From contig NW_004624747.1 in assembly GCF_000247695.1 (NCBI RefSeq), positions 6,727,242 through 6,791,241 of the forward strand: a stretch of DNA of 64,000 bases, written 5' to 3'. Below the pieces are notes generated by a model, which was given only the letters and a program-made list of their open reading frames with translations, made no database searches and was not told the DNA's origin. The DNA is from Heterocephalus glaber (lineage: Eukaryota; Chordata; Mammalia; Rodentia; Bathyergidae). How positions within the stretch are numbered: the stretch's first letter is position 1; each line of letters starts with the position of its first letter. This document shows positions 44,801 through 56,045 of this stretch, in pieces. The translations under genes were made by a program, and so were the position numbers.

Positions 44801-47800
44801 TTACACTTTATATAACATTCACTGTAATGTCCCTGCATCACAATCCTCACTTTAGGGGTGAGGAAACTGAGGCATGGAGAGGTGAACTGACTTGCTCAAG
44901 TTGCAGAGCTTGGGGTGACAGGGCTGGGAAGGGCTTGGTGGAAAGTGGCTCTTATGGTCCCAGGGTAGCGTCTCTGAGGCTTGTTCTGTGAGATCTTCTG
45001 GGAAACATATTAAGGACTTTTGTAAGGGGTCTAGGAGAGCAGCTGTCTTTTACCATTTTGGGCTGTGAATGAGCAGCAAGTTCACACCAGGCCAAGCTGC
45101 TGGTCATCTAAGCAGGTTTGTGTGTGTGTGTGTGTGTGTGTGTGTCTGTGTCTGTGTCTGTGTGTCTGTGTGTGCGTGTGCGCGGGTGTATTTATGCTCA
45201 TGAGCATTCTCCTCACCTCCTGGTAAACTTCCACCAGAGGTTTCCAGAAGTGCTTCAGTCCCAGGCCCTCACAGTCAAATATCATCACGATGGTTCCAAT
45301 CTTCTTCCCTAACTGCAAAGATGAACAAGAATAGTTCTAGGGTACAGAGTGAAGGCTTGGGAGATGGCAACCCAAGTACATGACCCCCAAGAACTTCACC
45401 CATCCCCCTTCTCTGTCCTCAGAGGAACAAGTAGACAAAAGTGAATGCATTTCTTCATCCATCTGTCCATCCATTCATTCATCCATACATCAGTTTTCCC
45501 ATCAAGCCACTTACCCATCCAACTGTTCATATTTTCATTCATTCATCCATTCATCCCTCCATTTATTCAACTTATAATTCTTAATCTTGGTTTTGGTACT
45601 GGGGATCAAACTTTGGTCCTTGCTCTTGCAGGGCAGGTGGCAGAACCACTGAGCTAAATCCTTGGCCCCCTCAACTGATATTTCTTAAGCACTTATTTTG
45701 TGCCAGACATTGAAAGTGCAATGAATAATGCCTAATAATCCATAGTTCTTGTCCTGAAAGAGTTCACAGGGTGATTGAGGAGATGATAAGCAACCAGGAT
45801 CTCTGGATCCAGGGATAAGTACTGCTATGTAACACCACAGGGGCTGAGGGAGCAGAGGAGAGGGGTATTTAATCTAGATGGAGGCCTCCAAGAAGATGAT
45901 ATCTCAGTGTGAAACCTACAGGATAGATAGGAGAGAGCCAAAGGAAGCTGTGGGAGGTATCTGTGTTTGGTGGTGGTGATGGGGTGGTTGGGCTACTCAG
46001 GCAGAAGGCAGCAGGGGGAAAGGCTCAGAGGGAATAGGAATAACTACCATGGTTGAGCGATATGCCTTTGGTCCATGAGCTAAACCATTTAAGTCAGTCT
46101 CCAACTAAGTTGGTTTCACTTAATGACTTCTCAATTTTCCAGTGGTGCAGATATGACATGCATTCAGTAGAAACAATCCTTCAAATATTGAATTTTTATT
46201 TTTTCCCATGGTAGTGAAATGCAATAGAACATTCTCATGATATCCAACTGTGGGCCAATATAAATGTTCTGAGCACATTTAAGGTAGGTTAGGGGGAGCT
46301 CTGATGTTTGATATGTTGCCTATATTAAATGCATTTTGACTTTTTTTTGGAGGTGCTGGGGATTGAACCTTGGGCCTTCTCACTGAACTATATTCCCAGT
46401 CTTTTTATTTTTTGTTTTGAGTCAGGGTCCTGCTAAATTGATAAGTAGCCCAGGCTGGGTTTGAACTTGCCATCCTCCTTCCTTGGCCTCCCAGAGTTAG
46501 GTCTGGGGTTATAGGCATACGCCACCAGCTTACTTATGAGGGTTTATCAAGATGCAACTCCAAGGGGCCGGGATTTAGCTCAGAGGTTCTGGCACCAGAG
46601 AAAGCAAAAGGTCCCAAATTTGATCCCTGGTACCAAAAAAAAAAAAAAAAGATGCAACTCCTTTGTAAATTGAAGAGCATTTGCACTTGCATTATTATCT
46701 CATATAACCTTTGCAACCATTATTCATTATTATCCTTACTTTTCAGGTGAAGAATCAGAGGTTCAAAGCGGTGAGGTGGCTTTCCCAGGCCACGCTGCTG
46801 GCAAGCAGTAGACCAGGTGTTTGACCCGAAAGCCCTCTGACCACGGTATCGAAGAGCACAGGTGTGTCCTCTGACTGTGTCCCCTGGCAGCTTCACCTGC
46901 CCCAGCCACCCCTGACCTGGGTCTCACCCGCTCTGTCTGCAGGTCACACTCATGCAGGATGCGCTCACAGTCCCTCATCTTGGTCTTCAGCAGGTCCTGC
47001 TTGGTGACTGAGAAGAGCAACCCCTTGGGGTCAAGTGGCCCAATGATGTCATACCACACGGGGCATCCATCACGGTCATAGCCACACAGACCCCCAGGCA
47101 TGTATTTCTGGATTACCTGGGTATAGAAAGATACACAGAACTTGGAATTATTCACCTCCTCAGAGACCCCCAGACTGGGCTAATGGTTGGGATTCAAGCC
47201 TATGCTCACCATGGTAGAAAGCACCAGTTCTCACTTGGAGGGGGCGTTCCTGTCCCAAGTGAGAAAACTGAGAGTCCTCCAGGGGATGGCCTTGTTCATA
47301 TCAGGTAAATAGAGAAGTCTGGTCTCTGCAGGGCTTGGCTTAAGGCCTCTGGGCTCCCTGGTTCTGCTCCCAGTGCCTCCCATATCCCTTGGCATGGATG
47401 GAGAATGGATTCTGAAGGTCAATAGATCTGGTTCAAATACAGACACTGCTGCTTCCCTGCTATGTTCTGGTGCAAGTGAGACCACCTCTCTGAGCCCCAC
47501 TCTACCTTCTCGTATATAAAATGGTTTATAATTCCTCCTCCTTGGGACTGTTGGAGGAAGTACCCAAGGCAATGCTGGAAAGTACAGGGCCATGCCTAGC
47601 ATATGTGCCCCACAAGTGAAGCCGAGAACTTTACTCTCCTGTGACCCCAGTGGTGGCACTGTTTTCAATGTGCCTTGGTGAGCAGCTTCTTTCTCACCCA
47701 GGCAAGATGCTTTGAGCAAAGCCCTAGTGTGGAGGGGCACAGAGCCCCTAGTGGTGATTCAGAACCCAGGTTCAGGGAGCTAGACAGGCCTGACATAAAA

Positions 47801-49676
47801 TGCCAGCCCCATCTTAGCACTGTGGGACTTTGGGCAAGTTGCTGAGCCTTGGAGTCCTCATCTGTAAAGTGGGAACAATAGCCCCCACTCACATGCTCTT
47901 CTTATTAATGATCCCGTGCTTATGAACTCTTAAACTGGGCCAGTCTTGTAAGGCCCCAGGAAACATGTTATTAGTACAAGAGAAAGCCTGCAGGCCCAGC
48001 CTTGCTGCCCTTCACTCATGGTCCCCAGTGACCAGAGGCTGCATGGATATTATTGTCCTTGAAAGACTGAGGTGTTTAGGGACATCGGCTCACCTCTGGG
48101 GGCTGCCAGTCGAGGATGTGGTCAATGTCCATGGTCTTCCGGAACTCCATGTACTGAAAAGGGAAGGAGTAGTAAGACCCCAAGGGAGCTCCAAGCACTC
48201 TGCAAAGGGGATGGAAGTAGGGGCATGAGGCATGAGGATGAGGCCTGTTCCCAAATCTCCAGGGTAGGTGGGTCTCACCTTGCGGAGCATGGCCTCCGAT
48301 TTCTGCAGGTCGAAACTCCGAGCTGTGTGAAGATGGAAAGATATGTGTGAGATAGAAGTTTCTTTGGCTTCTAGTAAGTGGGAGCTATGGAGAACATCGG
48401 GGCCCTGGGTAGGACCTTGCTTTTCTGTCCCCTCCCCTCTCCTAGATCTGAACTCATGAAGCAAGATCATTGGCTTAAGAGAGCTTCAGGTCATTCTGGA
48501 ACTATGGACCAGACCCTGCTCACTGACTGCTCATTCTGAATTCCTCCACTGCGCCCTCACCTCTGAGCCAGCGGAGAAGGAAATAATCATCAGGGTTGGG
48601 CAGCGCGGGCAACACATCCTGGACATTTTCTCGGAACTGAGAAGAGAGATGCTGGTTAAAGTGGTTCTCCCGCACTGAGCCTTGGCCTCCAGACTCTAAG
48701 ATTGTTTCATTGCCTCTCTTCCCTTTCTCTGTGCGGTCTGGACACATTGGTGGAAGGACGTGATGGTGGATGGATAGAAGGAGAGTGGATTGTTGGACAA
48801 ATGGGAGGATGGAGGAGGATGGTGGTAAATGGATAGAAAGAAGAACGGAAGGATGCATGAGTGTGTGAATGGATAGAAAAAGGAAGGGGAAATCAATGGA
48901 TGGGTGGGTGGATGGATGGAAGGTAGGTGAATGCATAGGAGGAGAACTGAGCAGATGGATAGAAGAATGGAGAGATGGAGAGTAAAAGGAGAGGAGAAAC
49001 GTATAGAGGAGCGAGAAGATAAATGAGTGGCTAAAGAAAGGATAAATCCTCAGGTGGGTAAGTGGTTCAGAGTATGGATTTTATTTTAGTTCCCTCCATG
49101 TGTTTGTCGACAAGACATCTTCCTTTTTCATCCCATTTTCTACAAAATCATGGTTAGGGATTGTTTGCCCTCTTGTCCATTAACTGTGGGGATGACAGCA
49201 GTCTGGCCTGGCTCTTACAGATTTTTCTTTCCTAGTCCAAGGCAGGGGAACAGAGTCTGAGAGCAATCCAGCAGCACCCTTCAGCTCCCACCTAAGGGGC
49301 CTGGAAGAGAAGATGTAGTGGGGATAGCTTCTAGATAAAGCTCTATGGGTCTGGCTCCTGGATGAGAAGTCGAGCTTGGTGTTGGGTAGGTATCACCCAC
49401 ACTACTGCCACAATTGATGCTTTAACCTCAGCCTCTGTCCTGGGCAGGGCTGATGTCACTGGGCACTGTGGGACATGATCCTTCAGGAGGCCACAATTAA
49501 GAGATAACGTTGAGGATAAACTGAGTCAACTGAGTGGGGCAGGGTTCTAGACACCCCTTCTCATCCCACGCCTTCTCACCCCTCAGCCCTTTTCCCCTGG
49601 GCCCCAAAGGGAGGGCTCTCACCTTGGCCAGGGTCTCTGCCTGTTTGGGGCTCAGGTCTCCGACTTGGCCGCTCAT
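38810..49676 (-). CDS. SEC14L3: SEC14-like protein 3 (SEC14L3), complete, 12 exons, 400 aa
   Basis: Minus-strand coding exons in order: 49676-49623, 48636-48561, 48322-48279, 48153-48094, 47116-46928, 45312-45217, 44518-44458, 43329-43246, 41523-41417, 40102-39963, 39876-39707, 38931-38810. They sum to 1,203 nt, one open frame of 400 aa, the family length. The start [18 protein letters not shown] matches the family N-terminus. Domains: CRAL-TRIO N-terminal helices (about 10-60), CRAL-TRIO lipid pocket (about 76-249) and GOLD (about 275-385, [18 protein letters not shown]). It is a cytosolic phospholipid/tocopherol-binding Sec14 protein (TAP2), known in airway and olfactory epithelium. From memory of the human protein, unusual residues are LGKKIG for LGKKIE, VLCFDN for VLRFDN and SRSSSHQ for NRGSSHQ. 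Introns hold a BCAS2 pseudogene, several simple repeats and few young SINEs. Confidence 0.97.
40244..41172 (+). pseudogene. BCAS2: Processed pseudogene of BCAS2 (pre-mRNA splicing factor SPF27), one nonsense codon
   Basis: From ATG at 40274 to TGA at 40949-40951 the reading frame spans exactly 226 codons, the length of BCAS2 (225 aa). It is intronless, with a short 5'UTR before it and a 3'UTR ending in an A-run at 41163-41171. Recognisable pieces include [53 protein letters not shown] and [12 protein letters not shown]. The only break is TGA at codon 86 (40529-40531), where the parent has Arg, a CGA to TGA change. A 10-bp target-site duplication, CCTTCCTTCA, lies at 40234-40243 and 41173-41182. 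It sits in a SEC14L3 intron, antisense to that gene. The parent encodes a subunit of the PRP19/NTC spliceosome complex. Confidence 0.95.
43440..44035. repeat. Long degenerate CCAA/CAAT low-complexity tract
   Basis: About 600 bp of irregular AACCAA, CAATCAA and CCATCCAT units with very few G on the + strand. It lies in a SEC14L3 intron, so the transcript carries a U/G-rich mirror (TTGGTTGATTGG-like). Confidence 0.85.
44690..44935 (-). repeat. MIR element
   Basis: GAGGAAACTGAGGCATGGAGAGG and ACTTGCTCAAGTTGCAGAGC are inverted MIR core text; an AT-rich trinucleotide run precedes it. Confidence 0.75.
45118..45185. repeat. (TG)n microsatellite
   Basis: TGTGTG run with interspersed TGTGTC units, only about 30 bp from the donor side of the SEC14L3 exon at 45217-45312. 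Confidence 0.95.
45445..45570. repeat. (CATC/CATT)n simple repeat
   Basis: CCATCCATTCATTCATCCATACATC and similar units in a SEC14L3 intron. Confidence 0.85.
45586..45669 (-). mobile_element. ID-type SINE
   Basis: GGTACTGGGGATCAAACTTTGG to CTAAATCCTTGGCCC. Confidence 0.9.
46339..46532 (-). mobile_element. B4-like dimeric SINE
   Basis: Antisense ID half (GGTGCTGGGGATTGAACC), T-rich linker, then B1 half (GAGTCAGGGTCCTGC, CAGGCTGGGTTTGAACTTG). Confidence 0.85.
46562..46648 (+). mobile_element. ID-type SINE
   Basis: Flanked by AAGATGCAACTCC at 46549-46561 and 46649-46661; diverged middle (GCACCAGAGAAAGCAAAAGG). Confidence 0.93.
47750..47890 (+). repeat. MIR element
   Basis: GTGGGACTTTGGGCAAGTTGC and CATCTGTAAAGTGGGAACAATAG; a related block also spans 47400-47560. 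Confidence 0.82.
48740..49030. repeat. (GGAT/GGAA)n degenerate simple repeat
   Basis: GGATGGATAGAAGGA, GGGTGGATGGATGGAAGG and similar units in SEC14L3 intron 1. Confidence 0.85.
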
Positions 49677-49870
49677 GGTGCTGGCTGAGCAGGAGTGGAG
49701 GCTGCTGTGAGCAGAGGTCCAGCCTTGTCTGTTAGCCAAGAGCCAGCTGGGGCCTTTTGCCCCTGCTCCGGGGTGTGGCTCCAGGTGCCTCCCCTGGGCC
49801 GAATGTTTGGATTGCACATTACGTAATTGGGATTCAGCGAGGTCCCGTGTTTGGCTCTGCAACTGGTCAG
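49677..49870 (-). promoter_or_regulatory. Proximal promoter of SEC14L3 with a palindromic D-box/bZIP site
   Basis: Just upstream of the SEC14L3 start, positions 49818-49827 read ATTACGTAAT, a perfect 10-bp palindrome matching the PAR-bZIP/E4BP4 consensus. It lies about 142 bp from the ATG. Beside it is TTGCACAT (C/EBP-like) and a TGTTTGG motif (forkhead-like). No clear TATA box is seen. The binding factors are inferred from consensus only. Confidence 0.5.
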
Positions 49871-50297
49871 GAGGGCAGGTGGATGAAAAGGGAGTGTCAG
49901 AGGCGCCCTGCCAGCTGAAGCCAGGAGGGGAGGAGGCTGGCCTGCAGGGCCTGGTGGCTCAGAGTAGGTGCCTGTGAGGGCCCATCAGTGCCTGCAGGCC
50001 TCCAGTGACCACCTTCCTGGAGAAGAGGGAGTTTCGGGGGAGGGAGGCCTTCCGAAGCTCGTCTTCCATCTCACTATTGAAGAGACTCCACCTAAGGTTC
50101 TCCAGAGATTACTCCTCTACCTCGCTCCAACAGAGCAGGGGTCTGACCACAGGGTAGCTAGGCAGAGCACATTTATTAAAGAAAACAGTTCCTTCACTCT
50201 ACTGGGAATTAGGGAGGCTCATTTCCTCGTTTCTTTTCATCCATGTGAAAAAGAAGATGAGCTGGGGCAGAAAATAGAACTCAAAAGGTGTCCTCGG

Positions 50298-50412
50298 GCC
50301 AGCATGATGATGCACACCTGTAATCTCAGCACTCAGGAGACTGAGGCAGGAGGATTCCACATTCAAGGCCAGGCCAAGCTATATAGTGAGACACTATCAC
50401 GCTAGGAAAAAA
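50298..50412 (+). mobile_element. B1 SINE
   Basis: CAGCATGATGATGCACACCTG and ATCTCAGCACTCAGGAGACTG. An ID-like piece (GGGATATAGCTCAGTGCTTG) follows at 50451-50530. Confidence 0.88.
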
Positions 50413-50539
50413 AAAAGAGAGAGGAAAAGAAGCCAAAAGAGGTATCTTTGGAACCAGGGATATAGCTCAGTGCTTGTCCAGCATACATGAGGTCTGGTGA
50501 ACCCTGAACCTACACTAGCACTGCCTGCCATCCCAGAGG

Positions 50540-52060
50540 CCCCATAAACCTCTATAGGGAAAAGGCTGAGGATCCCTCACCCTGCTGTCTTCTCTTCTAA
50601 TGGCCGAGGTCATGGGACAATAAGGGACTTTGTCCCATAGACCTCCAGGTAGGGACAGCTTCTCTAAGGGTGAGGTGGGCAAATTGATAGCCTTGGGTGG
50701 CGAGAGTGTATTTCACCACCTGGGATTTTAGGGAGCTCGTCACCTAGGGGCATCCACCTGGGAGGGAGGGAGCTGGTGGCCTATCTGTGGGAGGTGAAGA
50801 GGGAACCCCAGAGGCTTCCTCTGTCCGCTGATCTCCCTCACGCTGCCTGACACCCCACCATTAGACGAGCCTGCCAGGTCCAGCCCTGCTCTCCACTTCC
50901 CCATGAAACCTCCTTTTTAGGATGGCAGCTCTGAGACGTCACTTGCCTCATTTGTAAAGTGGTCCTGTCACTGCTTGTCCTGGCCTTATTATGCGGTTGG
51001 AGGGAAGATCTTATGAGATATATAGACTGCCAAGGGTTGTGCGTGTCTAAGGGATTATTCTCTTTCAGAAGGGAAGTGTCAGGAAAGGAGTCACCACATT
51101 ATCATTTTCCAGTCCTGAAGAGGATCTTCATGGACTGAAACTACTGCTGGGCTAGCCTCAGCCCCTACAGCTGGGCTAGTCCAAGCCACTTTGCCAAAGA
51201 CTCTGCCCCTGGAGCATCCTGTCTCCATTCCCGGGCTATCACAGGCCTCTATTCCGGGCTCTCTTGGGGCCTCTGTATGTAAGCTGATGTGGGTTAGTAC
51301 CAGGCACTGTCCAGGCATCATCTGTGGCCTAGGCCCCTGATAGAGTTGGGTCCAGAAGGACAAAGAGGGGCCATCTCTGGCCTTTTCCCTCTGCCTAGGG
51401 CACCTGCTTCACCCGTTGGGAGCAGTTAGGTAATTCTCCACACCCTAGTCGCTCACTACTTCACATTCTAGACTCCTCTTCTGCACAGCTGGTGCTGAGT
51501 CCACACCCACTTCCCCGTCAGGCTGGCAGAGCAGAGATTGGGTTCCGCTGCTGCCCTCTCATTAGCTGTAATCTCCCCTGTTTCTCACCAGTCTCCTTTC
51601 TCACCCTAATCCCTCTACTGCAAGGTGCCCTAGTTCCTTCTGGCTGCACCAGAGGCTGGGGAGCAAGGGCCCAGAGGAGGGTTGAGGGTCCTCCAGGACT
51701 GTGGGCCTTCAGAGACGTCTCCAAGCACTTTTCCTGAAGCAGACACAAATACACAGAGAATTTTACGTATACACAGATCATCTTGTCTGCAGTGCCAGAC
51801 AGTAGAACTGTCTGTGATGATGGACACATTCTGTACCTGGCCTCTTCCATTAGACACATTCAGTAGCCATCATCACGCAGGAAATACGTTAGTAGCAGTT
51901 GAAGAACTGAAGATTGAATTGAATTAATTTTACTTTAAATCAACCCGTGTGGCTGTGATTACTACAGTGTATTACACAGGCAGGGTAGCCACCTTTACTA
52001 AAGGCTTATTACATGCCTGGTTTCATTCTAACAGCATTACCTCTTTCATTTATTTTCAAT
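50540..52060. other. SEC14L3 upstream flank, no gene recognised
   Basis: Unique-looking sequence with short ORFs on both strands and no consistent exon signals. The 113-codon minus-strand ORF at 51518-51859 has no recognisable family. Confidence 0.5.
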
Positions 52061-52066
52061 TTTTAA

Positions 52067-52147
52067 ATTTTTCTTGGTACCAGGAGTTGAACTTAGAAAA
52101 TGTGCTTGCTGGGCAGGTGCAGCACCACTGAGCTAAATCCCCAGCCC
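52067..52147 (-). mobile_element. ID-type SINE
   Basis: GGTACCAGGAGTTGAACTTAG to AGCTAAATCCCCAGCCC; flanked by AGCATTACCTCTTT copies. Confidence 0.9.
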
Positions 52148-53136
52148 AGCATTACCTCTTTTAGATGCTAGAGCATCCTGGGGCTGGGTAGATACTATTG
52201 TCCACCCCATTTTACGGATGGGCAAACTGAGGCTTAGAGACATTAGGTATTATATCTAGGAGTAAGCGCAGGTGATTTCTCATTCTGTTGTTGCACTGCA
52301 AGGCTATCCCATAGCCTCAGCTCCAGAAATTTCCACGCTAATTAGGGAGAAGACCTGGGCTTACATGTCACCCTGATCTGTGATGCCAGTGGCAACTGAT
52401 GAAAGGAAGTGTTACTGGCTGCTTAGGCTCCTAATCTCAGGCCATACATTTGGGTAAAAAGGAAAAAAGGATTTATTTAAAGCTAGCTCTGAGGAGATGG
52501 AGGGCCTATTTATCTCAAAAAATGGTCTAAACCATGATGGCTTAGGAAGATTGGATCCAATCCCTTTCGGTTGCAGAGTTGTTTTGGGACCCGCAGGATT
52601 AATTTGCTCTCTGTCAAAACAGAGGCCCTGGGGAAGGAAAGCCTCAACTCCAGTCCACAAACCCCCAGGACATACCCTGTGCGAGTAAGGCCTAGCTTGT
52701 GTTGGTCTAGCCCTTGAGGGACCATGGTGACAACCACAACATAAACAAACAGGCCCTGGGTGGGGGTTAGACAGAGCTGCTGGCACCACACCCTATACCC
52801 TCCTACCAGGTGGTTACTAGGAAATGTGAAAGGGCTGCCCCTCAAGGCCCAACGTCCAGCACATTCCTGCCCGCCTTTCCTGGACAGATTATATCAGAAC
52901 CAGCTGAGTGAGACCAGAGGGAGAGGGGGCAGGGATGGAAGGTGCCTCATCTTGGGGCCACAAAGCAAGCTCGGGCAGGGGGCAGGGTTCAGACCACAGA
53001 AATGTGAGTTGGGGGGGGTAAAAAGGGGAGATGGGAAGGGAATTGGGGTGCAGCAGTCTCAGTGGTGCTCTGGGTTATGCTCTGGGACAGTTTGGTCTCC
53101 AGCCTTTACCTTTGGGCAACTTTATTTTTTAAATTA

Positions 53137-53170
53137 TGTATGTATGTATGTATGTATGTATGTATGTATT
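53137..53170. repeat. (TATG)n microsatellite
   Basis: About eight TATG units, forming the tail of the old ID-type SINE at 53170-53248. Confidence 0.93.
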
Positions 53171-53248
53171 TACAGTGCTAGGGATGGAACCCAGGGCCTA
53201 GTACATGCTAGGCAAATGCCTTCCCACAGAGCTACACCCCCTGATCTT
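53170..53248 (-). mobile_element. Old ID-type SINE
   Basis: GTGCTAGGGATGGAACCCAGG and ATGCTAGGCAAATGCC, the general rodent ID form. Confidence 0.75.
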
Positions 53249-53273
53249 CATTTTTCTCTTCTTTCACATTTTT

Positions 53274-53420
53274 AAAAATTGCCACACATTGGTTATACAG
53301 ATTAATGGGTTTCATTTTGGCAAGTTCATACATGAACGTAACTACTTGGATCATTTTTACCCTCTACCACCTCCCCCACCCCCCTTGTCCCTTCCTCCCT
53401 TCTAGTTTCACATTTTTTTT
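53274..53420 (-). mobile_element. L1 3'-end-like fragment
   Basis: GGTTATACAGATTAATGGGTTTC and TGAACGTAACTACTTGGATC followed by a C-rich run, as in L1 3'UTRs. Confidence 0.6.
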
Positions 53421-53462
53421 CCCCACGGGGCCCTCCTCATCTCCTGTTTTATTTTTTTTATT

Positions 53463-53546
53463 TTTATTTTTTGGTACCGGGGATTGAACTCAGGACCTTG
53501 CACTTCCAAGGCAGGCGCGGTGCCACTGAGCTAAATCCCTGGCCCT
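53463..53546 (-). mobile_element. ID-type SINE
   Basis: GGTACCGGGGATTGAACTC to TAAATCCCTGGCCC. Confidence 0.92.
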
Positions 53547-53822
53547 TTCATCTCCTTTTTAAAATTGAAAATATTTTAAAGATGTAATATAATCTATGAA
53601 CAATAAATCTTTCATTCTTAAAATGTACAATTCAGTGATTTTTATGTATATTCATAAGGTTGTGTGGAAGTGTCACTAATATAGATAGTACAATTAGGGA
53701 TTATGGGTCCATTCCCCTTCACTTACCTGGGAAAGCCCCAGGGCCAACCTGGGTAAGCCCCAGGCCAACCCCTCTAAACTTTGTCCTAAGGCCTACTACC
53801 TAGAGGCAGAAATAAAAATAAC

Positions 53823-53925
53823 AGGCCTGGTATTTAGATCAGTGGTGCCATGGCCTTCCTAGAAAGCACAAGGTCCTGAGTTCAATCCCCAATACAAACA
53901 AAACAAAACAAAACAAAACCAGAAA
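53823..53925 (+). mobile_element. ID-type SINE
   Basis: GGCCTGGTATTTAGATCAGTGG and an ACAAA-repeat tail. Confidence 0.85.
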
Positions 53926-53983
53926 TAGAAATTACAAAGACCCCTGGAAATTTCTGAATTTCCAATCCAGGATGCTTGAATGT

Positions 53984-54370
53984 TGCCAGGTAAAACAGCC
54001 AAAAACCAAGACCAAACCAGAACCACAACAAGCTTTATTGTAGGGACAATCTGCTTGGCCTATCTCCAAACAGAGGAGAGAGAGTAATATGGCTGGGACA
54101 GGGAACGCTTCTTATAGGAGCTGGGGTGAGGTTGAGTGATGTAGTGGTTAAGGATTGGAAGAGCCTGTGACATCACTAGTTGCTAGCAGGTAGCAAGTAT
54201 CAGGTTATTGTTTTGGCAGGAAGAGGGGCATGTTGGAAAGAAAAAGGTTGTCTTTTGGCGGGTAAAGACATATTTTTAAGTGGGAAGCAGGGTATTATGG
54301 GAAGGAGGAGGCTGCCATTTTATGTAGCAGCCATTTTAAGGTGAGGGAGATCTAACAAATGCAAGATCTG
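53984..54370 (-). mobile_element. ERV1-like LTR, antisense
   Basis: TGCCAGGTAAAACAGCC, AACAAGCTTTATTG (antisense poly(A) signal) and GTTGAGTGATGTAGTGG align with the LTR at 59.7-60.5 kb; the U3 end is truncated or diverged. Confidence 0.75.
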
Positions 54371-54669
54371 CAGGCATGATTTACAGTGACTTTTCTTCAC
54401 TTGGGCCTTATGAAAGGTTCATACATATGGACTGCACCTCATATATCCAATTACAACAGAGTGAATTTATGGGAAAAGACTTGTGCAGTGCCTACAACTG
54501 TTATGACTCAGCACCTTGTCAATCATGTTGTCAATTAGGTGTGCTAGGTCAGGCACAGGGACACATTTTAAATCCTCAAGCCAAACATGTTCTATGCTCC
54601 TGCCATTTTTCTTTCTGCTGTTACAAGCCTGCTCCCTCTGAGTGTACCTTCCCCTTTTATTTTTATTTA

Positions 54670-54763
54670 TTTATTTATTTATTTTTGGTACTGGGGATCG
54701 AACTCGGGTCCTTCTGTTTGCAAGGCACGAGGCAGAACTACTGAGCTAAATCCCCAGCCCTCC
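54670..54763 (-). mobile_element. ID-type SINE with (TTTA)n tail
   Basis: TTTATTTATTTATTTTTGGTACTGGGG and a short extra CACGAGG in the loop. Confidence 0.92.
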
Positions 54764-55103
54764 CCTCTTAAACTTCATTAGACTTAGGCACTTTTGCCTT
54801 ACCATTGATTGCAATGTCCAGTTTTTGTTCATTGTGCACAAGAACCTGGACATCTGTCCAGATATTGCAGACAGTTAAATTAGTTAGAAATTATAAGGCA
54901 GTTGGACAGGGCTGGGCCCTCAGCATAAAAAATAATCAAGGCACAGTCACTGAAGGTTAACATTAAAAAGAGAGAAAGTACTACACCCACATACTTCCCC
55001 TAGGAATGAATAGCAGTGATTGATATTCTAAATAGACTTCAATCACCTTAACTGGGGACCAAACCATCTCTGGATCAAACCCTCTCTGGGACCAAACCCA
55101 ATT

Positions 55104-55180
55104 CAATCACTGGAGATTGAACTCGGGACATTGAGCTTGCGAGGCAGGCAGTGGAACCACTGACCTAAATCCCTGGCCCT
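55104..55180 (-). mobile_element. ID-type SINE without tail
   Basis: GGAGATTGAACTCGGGACATTG to CCTAAATCCCTGGCCCT; no T-run precedes it. Confidence 0.85.
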
Positions 55181-55185
55181 AGTTT

Positions 55186-55660
55186 TTCCTAATCTTAACT
55201 TCCATTGTTCCTGTCATTCCTGACTTAAGTGAGATCTTTACAAACAGGGCAAGCAAACAGTCCACTTTTAGCAAAGGGCAGGCTATTTCTCAGTAAACAG
55301 AAGACAATCTCCCCGTCAAAAAGTCCAGTGAGTGTCTACACACCTGCCCAGACTGTCCTTGACTCAGTCATAAACATTTCACCCAAGATTCCTTAGCTCC
55401 TTCAATACTTATATAAGCCTAATTCCTTTCTCAGTTAGCTGCTAATATGTCTCTCCTAGTGTTAGCTCATCCACTCAAGGATGAAATCTCTCCCAGGTAG
55501 CTGCTGCTGTTTCTCTCTAACAGTGTCAGCCCATCCACACATGGATGTAATGAAGTCAGCTTTTCCCAGCACTTGCTAGAATCTCCCTGATTTTCGTCCC
55601 TGATTTTAGTCTCTGTTCACTGGAATAAACTTTTCTTTTTCAAAAAAGCCTATTAGAACA
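55186..55660 (+). mobile_element. Possible LTR
   Basis: TATA-like ACTTATATAAGCC near 55407 lies about 220 bp before GGAATAAACTTTTC near 55623, the spacing of an LTR promoter and poly(A) signal. Ends are not defined. Confidence 0.35.
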
Positions 55661-55849
55661 AGTGGATTCATGTGTGCCATCTACAACAGTTTCTAGAATT
55701 CATTCTTCAATTTTATATGAGTTTATACTCATGTTTCAGATATCTAGCAGGTTGGGAGTTATAATATTTCCCTTGTTTGGATTATTTTGCTCATTTGGAT
55801 TAGTTGGTACCCTTTATCATCTGGAGGTCATTGGATGGAGGTTAAGAGT

Positions 55850-56045
55850 TTGCATTTGTTTCATAGGTTCTAACTTTCTGATCTTTTTGCTTCATTGATC
55901 CTAACTTTGTTTCATGGATTCTGGTTCTTGATTTATAAATTATTTTGTTTCATAGACTCTGGCCTTTTGTTTCATAGATTCTGTTCGTTTAATAAATCCT
56001 GGCCTTTGTTTCATAGATTTCCAGTTTTTGTTTCAAAATTGTCTT
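55850..56045 (+). repeat. Degenerate tandem repeat of TTTGTTTCATAGATTCTGG units
   Basis: About six diverged copies at irregular 22-40 bp spacing (TTCATAGGTTCT, TTCATTGATCCT, TTCATGGATTCTGG, TTCATAGACTCTGG, TTCATAGATTCTGT, TTCATAGATTTCC). Confidence 0.75.

Noticed and set aside
47231..47740. 169-codon minus-strand ORF between SEC14L3 exons
   Set aside because: It lies wholly in an intron next to MIR text, has no family resemblance, and is not needed for the complete 12-exon gene.
52760..53275. 171-codon plus-strand ORF
   Set aside because: Its end is the translated (TATG)n repeat and an old ID SINE; the start has no recognisable domain.
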